A stretch of DNA of 64,000 nucleotides from Bradyrhizobium japonicum USDA 6 (lineage in GTDB: Bacteria; Pseudomonadota; Alphaproteobacteria; Rhizobiales; Xanthobacteraceae): contig NC_017249.1 in the NCBI RefSeq assembly GCF_000284375.1, forward strand, positions 3,512,001 through 3,576,000, read 5' to 3'. This document shows positions 17,494-24,534 of the stretch, piece after piece. A model generated the notes under the pieces. It was not told the DNA's origin, did not search any database, and was given only the letters and a program-made list of their open reading frames with translations. The first letter of the stretch is position 1, and the number at the start of each line of letters is the position of its first letter. The translations under genes were made by a program, and so were the position numbers.

Positions 17494-18342
17494 ATGAGCC
17501 GCCCCGTACAGATCTTCACCACCGAGGACATTCACCTGGAGCGCCGCCTGCCGACATACTGGCGCGTCACCTTCGACATGCCGCCGGTGAACATCTTCGG
17601 CCCTAAGCACCTTCCGCTGCTCAACGACATCATCACCGCGATTGAGACCGATCCGGACGTGAAGGTGGTCGTATTCGACAGCGCCGTCGAAGGCTTCTTC
17701 ATCACGCATTACGACTTCCTGGCGCCGCTGGAGGACTCTCTCGGCGTTCCGCCAGGGCCGACCGGCCTGCAGGCGCTGCCCGACATGCTGGTGCGCCTCA
17801 GCCGCGCGCCGGTTGTCTCCATTGCCTCGATCCGGGGCCGTGCGACCGGGGTCGGCAGCGAGCTCGCGCTGGCCAGCGACATGCGTTTTGCCAGCCGCGA
17901 GAAGGCGATCCTGTCGCAATGGGAGGTCGGCGCGGGACTCGTGCCCGGCGGCGGGCCGATGGCCCGGTTGCCGCGGCTGATGGGCCGAGGCCGTGCGCTC
18001 GAAGTGTTGCTCGGTGCCGACGACATCCACGGCGATCTCGCCGAGCGTTACGGCTACGTGAACCGTTCGCTGCCGGATGCGGAGCTCGTCGGCTTCGTCG
18101 AGGCGCTCGCCATGCGCATTGCGTCGTTCGACAAGGAAGCCATCGCCGAGACCAAGCGTCTCGTCGATGTTGCGAGCCTGCCGCCGGATGATGAGATCAA
18201 GCCGGAGTGGGATGCGTTCCTGGCCGCGCTCGGCCGTCCCGCCAGCCAGACTCGCATCAAGGCGCTGATGGCGCGCGGTTTCCACCGCGCCGGCGACGTC
18301 GAGAACCGGCTGGGCTTCCACGTCGGACAGATCGGGAGTTGA
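17494..18342 (+). CDS. Enoyl-CoA hydratase/isomerase-family protein
   Basis: A 282-residue crotonase-fold protein. The first oxyanion region has VVFDSAVEGFFITHYDF and the second has SIRGRATGVGSELALASDMRFAS, where a Gly-Gly pair is usual. The position of the usual catalytic Glu falls in QWEVGAGLVPGGG. The motifs are looser than in fatty-acid oxidation hydratases, so the reaction could be hydration, isomerisation or something else on an acyl-CoA. I chose ATG 17494 with AGGAG eight bases upstream rather than the GTG at 17485. It lies 65 bp after the epoxide hydrolase and is probably in the same transcript. Confidence 0.8.
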   Translation: MSRPVQIFTTEDIHLERRLPTYWRVTFDMPPVNIFGPKHLPLLNDIITAIETDPDVKVVVFDSAVEGFFITHYDFLAPLEDSLGVPPGPTGLQALPDMLVRLSRAPVVSIASIRGRATGVGSELALASDMRFASREKAILSQWEVGAGLVPGGGPMARLPRLMGRGRALEVLLGADDIHGDLAERYGYVNRSLPDAELVGFVEALAMRIASFDKEAIAETKRLVDVASLPPDDEIKPEWDAFLAALGRPASQTRIKALMARGFHRAGDVENRLGFHVGQIGS

Positions 18343-18464
18343 CGGAACCGCTGCGGCGCTCGGCCGGTTGGAAGGGGTGACAGGCGGTCGTGCCAATGTC
18401 GCTTTCCTCCGGTACCGAGCGCCGGTGCCAAAAACCAACCTGAGAACCAACAAGGAGAATCGAG

Positions 18465-18887
18465 ATGATCCGCAAGGCAACAGCAGTCTGGAAAGGCACC
18501 GGTCGCGACGGCACCGGCCATCTGTCGAGCGAATCCGGTGTGCTCGCCGGCACGCCCTATTCGTTCAAGACCCGCTTCGAGAACGAGAAGGGCACCAATC
18601 CCGAGGAGTTGATCGCCGCGGCCCATGCCGGTTGCTTTACCATGGCACTGGCCTTCGGCCTTCAGCTCGCCGGCTTCACGCCGGACGAGCTGTCGACGGA
18701 AGCCGCCATCACGCTCGAGCCGGAAGGCAAGGGCTTCAAGATCAGCAAGTCGGCACTGACGCTTCGCGCCAAGGTGCCGAACCTTGACGACGCAGGTTTC
18801 GCCAAGATCGCCGGCGAGGCCGAGAAGAACTGTCCGGTGTCGAAGGTGCTCAACGCCGCGATCACGCTCGACGCCAAATTGACCTGA
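18465..18887 (+). CDS. osmC: OsmC-type thiol peroxidase
   Basis: A 140-residue OsmC/Ohr-superfamily protein with both redox cysteines: Cys57 in AHAGCFTMAL and Cys123 in KNCPVSK. The N-terminal AVWKGTGRDGTGHL strand is typical of the OsmC branch rather than Ohr. It reduces organic hydroperoxides (family knowledge) and is cytosolic. ATG 18465 has AAGGAG upstream. It is followed after 21 bp by the cupin gene and preceded by 122 bp without another gene. Its presence with MsrA and epoxide hydrolases supports an oxidative or electrophile-stress role for this unit. Confidence 0.9.
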   Translation: MIRKATAVWKGTGRDGTGHLSSESGVLAGTPYSFKTRFENEKGTNPEELIAAAHAGCFTMALAFGLQLAGFTPDELSTEAAITLEPEGKGFKISKSALTLRAKVPNLDDAGFAKIAGEAEKNCPVSKVLNAAITLDAKLT

Positions 18888-18908
18888 TCCAACACAGGGA
18901 GCGGTGCC

Positions 18909-19409
18909 ATGCCTCGCCAAGATCTGTCTCGCCAAGATCTGTCTCGCCAAGATCTGTCTCGCCAAGATCCGCCTCGCCAGCATCAGCCGGATGAAGACAG
19001 GTTCCGGGCGATTTTGCCCGAGGACATCGCATGGCAACCATTCCCTGCGTTCCCGCCGGGCGCGCGGCTGGCCGTGATGGTCGGCCATCCCAGCGAACCC
19101 GGACCTTACGTGGTCCGGGTGAAGGTGCCCGGGGGCACGAAACTGATGCCGCACAAGCATCCGGAGGATCGCATCTACACGGTCATGTCGGGTGTGTTCT
19201 ACATCGGCCTCGGCGAGCGTTTTGATGGCGACCAGGTGAAAGCCTATCCGCCGGGCAGCGTCATCGTGCTGCCCGGCGAGACCTGGCATTTTCACTGGGC
19301 GAAGTCCGGCGAATACGTCACACAGGTCTCCGCCATCGGGCCGCTGGGCCTCGAATACCACGATGACCACGATGACCCGCGCTTGCATCCGGCAGCGGAC
19401 AAGCGCTGA
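18909..19409 (+). CDS. Cupin-domain protein with an N-terminal pentapeptide repeat
   Basis: A 166-residue protein. Residues about 33-150 form a single cupin barrel with the metal-ligand motif [14 protein letters not shown] and a second motif region [17 protein letters not shown]. The first 25 residues are four to five copies of [10 protein letters not shown], encoded by a nearly perfect 15-bp tandem repeat (18912-18983). The acidic-histidine tail ([12 protein letters not shown]) could bind metal. The barrel could be enzymatic or ligand-binding; I cannot assign a substrate. It sits 21 bp after osmC and 29 bp before msrA, clearly in one operon. GGGAG precedes the ATG. The barrel does not need the repeat, so the native N-terminus may vary between strains. 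Confidence 0.82.
   Translation: MPRQDLSRQDLSRQDLSRQDPPRQHQPDEDRFRAILPEDIAWQPFPAFPPGARLAVMVGHPSEPGPYVVRVKVPGGTKLMPHKHPEDRIYTVMSGVFYIGLGERFDGDQVKAYPPGSVIVLPGETWHFHWAKSGEYVTQVSAIGPLGLEYHDDHDDPRLHPAADKR
18912..18983 (+). repeat. 15-bp tandem repeat inside the cupin gene
   Basis: The unit GCCAAGATCTGTCTC is repeated three times without change, then once with two substitutions, then decays. The period is a multiple of three, so copy-number change keeps the reading frame and only lengthens or shortens the N-terminal tail. Confidence 0.85.
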
Positions 19410-19438
19410 CTATCTCGACGAAACCAATGGAGCATCAG

Positions 19439-19954
19439 ATGACGACAGAGCGCGCAGTTTTGGCCGGAGGCTGCTTCTGGGGCATGCAGGATCTGATCCG
19501 CAGGCAACCGGGGGTGATCTCCACCCGTGTCGGTTACACCGGCGGGCATGTGAAAAACGCCACCTATCGCAATCACGAGGGCCACGCCGAGGCGATCGAG
19601 ATCATCTTCAATCCCGCGAAGACGAGCTTCCGGACCATGCTGGAGTTCTTCTTCCAGATCCACGATCCCACCACGCTCAATCGCCAGGGCAATGATCGGG
19701 GCACGAGCTACCGCTCGGCAATCTTCTATACCAGTGACGAGCAGAAGAGAGTCGCCGAAGACACCATTGCCGATGTCGAGGCATCAGGTCTCTGGCCTGG
19801 CAAGGTGGTGACCGAGGTCGCGCCCGCAGCTGAGTTCTGGGAAGCCGAGCCCGAGCATCAGGATTATCTCGAGCGCTATCCCGATGGCTACACCTGCCAC
19901 TTCATCCGGCCCGACTGGAAGCTGCCAAGGCGCGCGGCCGCCGTGGGAGGCTAG
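19439..19954 (+). CDS. msrA: Peptide methionine-S-sulfoxide reductase MsrA
   Basis: A 171-residue MsrA that reduces methionine S-sulfoxide in proteins. The catalytic motif GCFWG places the nucleophile at Cys12. The substrate pocket stretches [15 protein letters not shown] and the EIIFNP-like and [19 protein letters not shown] segments are intact. It is cytosolic, with no signal peptide. I chose ATG 19439 over the in-frame ATG at 19427 because GGAG is well spaced before it. It is the last gene of the 16115-19954 series; the next gene is on the other strand. Confidence 0.92.
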   Translation: MTTERAVLAGGCFWGMQDLIRRQPGVISTRVGYTGGHVKNATYRNHEGHAEAIEIIFNPAKTSFRTMLEFFFQIHDPTTLNRQGNDRGTSYRSAIFYTSDEQKRVAEDTIADVEASGLWPGKVVTEVAPAAEFWEAEPEHQDYLERYPDGYTCHFIRPDWKLPRRAAAVGG

Positions 19955-20048
19955 CGGGATTGTCGCGTACGGCCGCCGAGGCCCTCTTGACGAGGAGTGC
20001 AAATGTGCGAACTCCCCTCATCCTACGATCACGAGCATTCCTCGCGGC

Positions 20049-20690
20049 TCAATGCGCCTCCGGCCGGCGTCGACAGATCACAGTCACCGCCTTGCGGGCA
20101 ATCTCCCTCAGATCGGCGCGGCGTGCGCCGGCCCGGGCGCGGATGGCGATCGTCTGCATCGTGGCGGCGGCAAGGATCGCAAGTGCAGCCGGATCGGCCT
20201 CGCGATCCAGCTCGCCCTTGTCCTGCGCCAGGCGGAAGCGGGCCTCGAAATCGGCATCGATCGTCCGCAGTCCCGTCGCAACGCTGCTCCGGATCGCCGC
20301 ATCCTCGGCGACTTCGGTCACCGCGGTACCGACCACGAAGCAACCGCGCGCTGATCCCTTGCCGGAAAAGTAGATCGACAGCGCCGCGTCATAGGCCAGC
20401 ATCAGCGCTTCGTCCAAGGGATGGTCCCCTGCGAGAGCCTCACGCGTTGCCGCAAGGCTGATCTCCCAATAGCGCGCCAACGCCTCGAGATAGAGCGCGT
20501 GCTTGTTGCCGAACGCCGCATAGAGGCTCGGTGGACTCATGCCGGTCGCGGCCGCGACCTTGTCCAGGGACGTGCCGGAATAACCCGTCCTCCAGAACGT
20601 TTCCGTTGCCCGCTTGAGGGCCGTCTCAGTGTCGTAGGCGGGTGGCCGTCCCCGGCGCGCCAGGCCCGCCTCGCTCTTTTTCCGTGCCAT
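20049..20690 (-). CDS. TetR-family regulator of the adjacent efflux pair
   Basis: A 213-residue TetR-type repressor. The N-terminal helix-turn-helix is at about residues 20-65 (ALKRATETFWRTGYSGTSLDKVAAATGMSPPSLYAAFGNKHALY), and the C-terminal ligand-binding half contains ARGCFVVGTAV. It is divergently transcribed from the HlyD/EmrB pair with a 139-bp gap containing the palindrome TAACG-AA-CGTTA at 20794-20805. By the usual logic of this arrangement it represses the pump genes and itself until a pump substrate binds. Confidence 0.87.
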   Translation of the reverse strand: MARKKSEAGLARRGRPPAYDTETALKRATETFWRTGYSGTSLDKVAAATGMSPPSLYAAFGNKHALYLEALARYWEISLAATREALAGDHPLDEALMLAYDAALSIYFSGKGSARGCFVVGTAVTEVAEDAAIRSSVATGLRTIDADFEARFRLAQDKGELDREADPAALAILAAATMQTIAIRARAGARRADLREIARKAVTVICRRRPEAH

Positions 20691-20793
20691 GTCGTTCGAA
20701 CCTGCTTGCCATGTTTCACACGTATATTTGTATGGATCGTTATAAAAATCAATGGCCGCGCGGCTTGATCGCCGCATCGGGGTACAATATTTG

Positions 20794-20805
20794 TAACGAA
20801 CGTTA
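20794..20805. promoter_or_regulatory. Palindromic operator candidate between tetR and the efflux genes
   Basis: TAACG-AA-CGTTA is a perfect inverted repeat 25 bp before the HlyD-family start codon. Its position between divergent genes suits TetR binding. Confidence 0.5.
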
Positions 20806-20829
20806 GTAAATGAGATAAGGACGAGGACG

Positions 20830-21972
20830 ATGGGTTTGAACTTTGCGCCAATCGCCGGCTGGCTGGGCGATCGCAGCTTCCGCGGCAGCGAGGCTGTTGC
20901 GCCGTTGTTCGGAGCGGATCTTGCCAGGCGGCTGCGCCGGCCCCTGATGCTCGCGGTGCCCGCCGCGGCTGCCGTGTTCGGCGCCTTCATGTATCTGGCG
21001 CAGGAACAATACGTCTCGACCGACGATGCGTTCGTGCGCGCGGCGAAAGTCACCATCAACGCGCGGGTGTCCGGCCAGGCGGTCGACATCGCCGTGCGCG
21101 ACAATGAGCGTGTCCGGCAGGGCCAGGTCCTGTTTCGAATTGACCCGGAGCCCTACCAGATCGCCGTCGATCAGGCCGAAGCCCGGCTCGGCAGCGCGCG
21201 GCTCCAGATCGACTCCCTCAAGGCGACCTACCGCCAGCAGCAGGCGGAACTGCAATCGGCGAAGGACTCGGCCTCTTTCGACGAGCGCGAGTTCGACCGC
21301 AAGAGGATGCTGGTCGCCTCCGACTTCACGCCGCGCGCGGTCTACGAGCGGGCCGAGACCGATCTGAAGGTCGCGCGCCATCGGATGGCATCGATCGAAC
21401 AGCAGATCGCCAATACGGTCGTCGCGCTCAACGGGGATCCCAATATCGATGTCGACCGTCATCCGACAGTCCGCGCGGCCAGGGCGCAGCTCGATCGCGC
21501 GCGGCTCGATCTCTCCTACGCCACGGTGAGGGCACCCGACGACGGTATCGTGACCAAGGTCGACGATCTGCAGATCGGTGGTTTCGTCAACGCAGGCGCG
21601 CCCACGTTCTCACTGATGTCGAGCCGGGACGTCTGGATCGAGGCGAATTTTCGCGAGACGGGCCTGACCCACATGCGCCCGGGCCAGCAGGCGACGATCG
21701 ACGTCGACGCCTATCCGGATCGAAAATTCAAGGCGCATATCGTCAGCATGAGTCCCGGCACCGGGTCGGACTTCTCGATCCTGCCGCCGGAGAATGCGAC
21801 CGGGAACTGGGTCAAGGTCGTCCAGCGGCTGCCGGTGCGCCTCGAGCTCGATGATCCCGATTCGACCCGGCCGCTGTTCTCCGGCATCAGCGTGACGGCG
21901 CGGGTTGACACCGGCCATCGTCGCGACTGGCTGCATCTGCTCCAGCCTGCGCTTGCGACGGAGGTCAAATGA
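20830..21972 (+). CDS. emrA: HlyD/EmrA-family membrane-fusion protein
   Basis: A 380-residue periplasmic adaptor of a drug-efflux system. It has one N-terminal membrane anchor (about residues 38-58), a biotinyl-lipoyl-like segment (VTINARVSGQAVDIAVRDNERVRQGQVLFRIDPEPY), a long coiled-coil hairpin (about 110-200), and the second lipoyl half (SYATVRAPDDGIVTKVDDLQIGGFV). Its stop overlaps the start of the MFS gene by 4 bases (ATGA), so the two are translationally coupled. No outer-membrane TolC gene is adjacent. ATG 20830 has AGGA upstream. Confidence 0.9.
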   Translation: MGLNFAPIAGWLGDRSFRGSEAVAPLFGADLARRLRRPLMLAVPAAAAVFGAFMYLAQEQYVSTDDAFVRAAKVTINARVSGQAVDIAVRDNERVRQGQVLFRIDPEPYQIAVDQAEARLGSARLQIDSLKATYRQQQAELQSAKDSASFDEREFDRKRMLVASDFTPRAVYERAETDLKVARHRMASIEQQIANTVVALNGDPNIDVDRHPTVRAARAQLDRARLDLSYATVRAPDDGIVTKVDDLQIGGFVNAGAPTFSLMSSRDVWIEANFRETGLTHMRPGQQATIDVDAYPDRKFKAHIVSMSPGTGSDFSILPPENATGNWVKVVQRLPVRLELDDPDSTRPLFSGISVTARVDTGHRRDWLHLLQPALATEVK

Positions 21973-23462
21973 GTACGCCCCTCCCATCGACCGCGACCGG
22001 CGGTCATCATGCAATCTCGGCGGCCACCCTGATGGCGACCTACATGCAGGCCGTCAACATTTCGATACCGAACGCCGCGCTGCCGCACATCCAGGCCACG
22101 CTCTCGATGGCCAATGACGAGGTCGGCTGGGTGTTCTCCTCGTATATCGCCGCAAGCGCTGTGACCATGTCGATCACGCAATGGCTTGCGGGACGCTATG
22201 GTCGCAAGGCGGTCTATCAGGCGGCCCTTGCCGTCTTCACGCTCGGTCTTGTCCTCGACACGCTGGCGACGACGTCGATCCAGTTCGTGCTGGCGCGGAT
22301 TCTCCAGGGCGCGGCGAGCGGACCACTTGCCCCGCTCTCATTGGCGATTCTGCTGGAGGCGACGCCGGCGGCGCGGCAAGCGCGCATGGGCCTGGCATTG
22401 ACGGTCTGCTCGCTGCTCGGCATCAGCACCGGTCCCGCTCTTGGTGGCTGGCTCAGCGAATATTACGGCTGGCCGTCGATCTTCTATGTCAGCCTGCCCA
22501 TGACGGCCTTCATCGCCCTGACGATGGCCCTGTTGTTGGGCGAGAAGCGGGCAGAGCGGAGCCAGCCCTTCGACGTCTTCGGCCTGACGACCTTCTCCGC
22601 CGGCATGATCGGGTTGCAGATGCTGCTGGATCGCGGCGAGCGCCTCGAATGGTTCGCCTCGACGGAGATCTGGGTCGAAGCCATCGCCTCGGTCCTGGGC
22701 TTCTATCTCTTCATCGTGCACGTTCTGACGAAGAAGGAACATTTTCTCCGCACGTCGCTGTTCAGGGATCGCAATCTCGTCCTCTCGACGGTGATCTCCT
22801 TCGCGCTCGGCTTCGTCCTGCTGCCGACATTGGCGTTGACGTCCCCGATGCTGGAGGAGTTGCTCAACTACCCTGTCGACACTACCGGCTACATGAGCAT
22901 TCCACGCGGCGTGGCGCTGGTGGGCGCGCTGGTGCTGACCAGCCTGGTTCCGGGACAGGTCGACTACCGGCCGTTCCTCATGGGAGGAATGGCGCTCGTG
23001 GTCTATGCCAACTGGCTGATGCTCGGCTATTCGCCGGCGATGGATTGGCGGCCGGTCGTCGAAGCAGGCTTCCTCCAGGGCGCTGGTCTCGGCATGTTGT
23101 TGCCGGCGCTCGTGAGGGCCGCGTTCGGAACGCTCGATCCGAAGCTTCGCCCTGAAGGCAGTGCGCTGATCAACCTGTCGCGCCTTTATGGCAGCACCAT
23201 CGGCATCGCGGTGGTCCAGCTCTTCTTCTATGCCAACACCCAGGCCGTGCATATCGCGCTCGCCAAGCATCTCACGCCTTATCGTGTCGCGGCGAATGTC
23301 ACGGGCCCGATCGGGAAGTCAGGCCTTGCCGCCCTCAATGGCATGGTCACGCGCCAGGCGGCCACGGTCGCGGTCATCGATCAGTTCGAGATCCTGATGT
23401 TCGCCATGCTCGTCGTGATTCCGCTGGTGTTCTTTCTTCGTAAGCCGCGCCCCGTCGGTTAA
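21969..23462 (+). CDS. emrB: EmrB/QacA (DHA2) MFS multidrug efflux transporter
   Basis: A 497-residue inner-membrane proton-coupled exporter with about 14 predicted membrane segments, as in the DHA2 family. The loop 2-3 motif region reads WLAGRYGRKAVYQ, and motif C-like residues lie in GISTGPALGGWLSEYYGW. It works with the fusion protein encoded just upstream to pump hydrophobic compounds across the envelope. Expression is probably controlled by the divergent TetR protein. Substrates cannot be read from sequence. Confidence 0.92.
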   Translation: MSTPLPSTATGGHHAISAATLMATYMQAVNISIPNAALPHIQATLSMANDEVGWVFSSYIAASAVTMSITQWLAGRYGRKAVYQAALAVFTLGLVLDTLATTSIQFVLARILQGAASGPLAPLSLAILLEATPAARQARMGLALTVCSLLGISTGPALGGWLSEYYGWPSIFYVSLPMTAFIALTMALLLGEKRAERSQPFDVFGLTTFSAGMIGLQMLLDRGERLEWFASTEIWVEAIASVLGFYLFIVHVLTKKEHFLRTSLFRDRNLVLSTVISFALGFVLLPTLALTSPMLEELLNYPVDTTGYMSIPRGVALVGALVLTSLVPGQVDYRPFLMGGMALVVYANWLMLGYSPAMDWRPVVEAGFLQGAGLGMLLPALVRAAFGTLDPKLRPEGSALINLSRLYGSTIGIAVVQLFFYANTQAVHIALAKHLTPYRVAANVTGPIGKSGLAALNGMVTRQAATVAVIDQFEILMFAMLVVIPLVFFLRKPRPVG

Positions 23463-23550
23463 CGCCGAAGAGTCGTGAAATGACGTTGTGTCCGCAACCC
23501 CGATCGCTTCGTCCGCATCGCGCGGCTAGCAGTCAACAAGGAGTATCACC

Positions 23551-24489
23551 ATGACGACCTCCGATTCACTTCGTTACACGAGGATTCCCACACATGAGGC
23601 CGTGACGATTCCCGCAGTCGGATTTGGCACGCTCATTCCCGATCCGCTCGTAACCAGGCAGGCCACCAGGGCTGCGTTGGGGGCCGGATTTCGACATCTC
23701 GATTGTGCCGAGCGCTATCGCAACGAAGCGGCCGTCGGCGACGCGCTACAGGACGCGTTCAGGGCGGGCACGCTTCGGCGCCAGGACCTGTTCGTTACGA
23801 CGAAGCTATGGAACACCAATCATCGGCCGGAACGGGTCAGGCCCGCCTTCGACGCCAGTCGCCGGCGGCTGCAACTCGACGAGATCGATTGCTACATCAT
23901 CCATACGCCCTTCGCCTTTCAACCCGGTGACGAGCAGGACCCGAGGGACGCGAGCGGCCATGTGATCTACGATTCTGGCGTGACGCTGGCGGAGACATGG
24001 GGGGCGCTGGAGCGCCTCGTCGACGAGGGGCACTGCAAGTCGATCGGGCTGTCGGACATTACCTTGGAGAAGCTGCGCGAGATCGTCGAGGTCGCGCGGA
24101 TCAGGCCTGCCATGGTGCAGGTCGAATCGCATCCGTACCTGCCCGAATGGGACCTGCTCGACTTCTGTCGGGAGCATGGAATTGTCCTGCAGGCGTTTGC
24201 CGCGCTGGGGCACGCCATGAAGCCGAACCTCCTCGCTGACCCCGTGATCACCGCCATCGCGGAGCGCCTGCAAAAGACGCCGGCTCAGGTCGCACTGGCC
24301 TGGGCCGTCCAGCGCGGCACGGCTTTCCTGACGACCTCGACCAATCCTCGGCGTATCGAGGAAAACTTCGATATCTCGACGCTGCCTGCAGACGCCATGC
24401 GGGAGATGCGGGACCACATCACGACGAATGTCCGGTTCAACACGGTGGTCGAGACCGGCGTGCCCGGATTCATTCCGCGGGCAGGATGA
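23551..24489 (+). CDS. Aldo/keto reductase
   Basis: A 312-residue NADPH-dependent carbonyl reductase of the AKR superfamily. The catalytic tetrad is complete: Asp51, Tyr56 (in DCAERYRNEAAVGDAL), Lys85 (TTKLW) and His118 (YIIHTP). The cofactor region near the C-terminus includes TTSTNPRRIEENF. It reduces aldehydes or ketones in the cytosol, consistent with a detoxification theme. AAGGAG precedes ATG 23551. It lies 88 bp after emrB and may be read from the same promoter. Its stop faces that of regulator copy 3, 45 bp away. Confidence 0.9.
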   Translation: MTTSDSLRYTRIPTHEAVTIPAVGFGTLIPDPLVTRQATRAALGAGFRHLDCAERYRNEAAVGDALQDAFRAGTLRRQDLFVTTKLWNTNHRPERVRPAFDASRRRLQLDEIDCYIIHTPFAFQPGDEQDPRDASGHVIYDSGVTLAETWGALERLVDEGHCKSIGLSDITLEKLREIVEVARIRPAMVQVESHPYLPEWDLLDFCREHGIVLQAFAALGHAMKPNLLADPVITAIAERLQKTPAQVALAWAVQRGTAFLTTSTNPRRIEENFDISTLPADAMREMRDHITTNVRFNTVVETGVPGFIPRAG

Positions 24490-24534
24490 AGCGCGTGGCG
24501 CGGTGCGAAAGCCGAAGGCCTTCGGCCGGCCTCG

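Noticed and set aside
18054..19388. A 444-codon minus-strand frame over the OsmC and cupin genes
   Set aside because: Its repeat segment is simply the reverse reading of the cupin minisatellite. OsmC, cupin and MsrA frames on the plus strand carry catalytic motifs.
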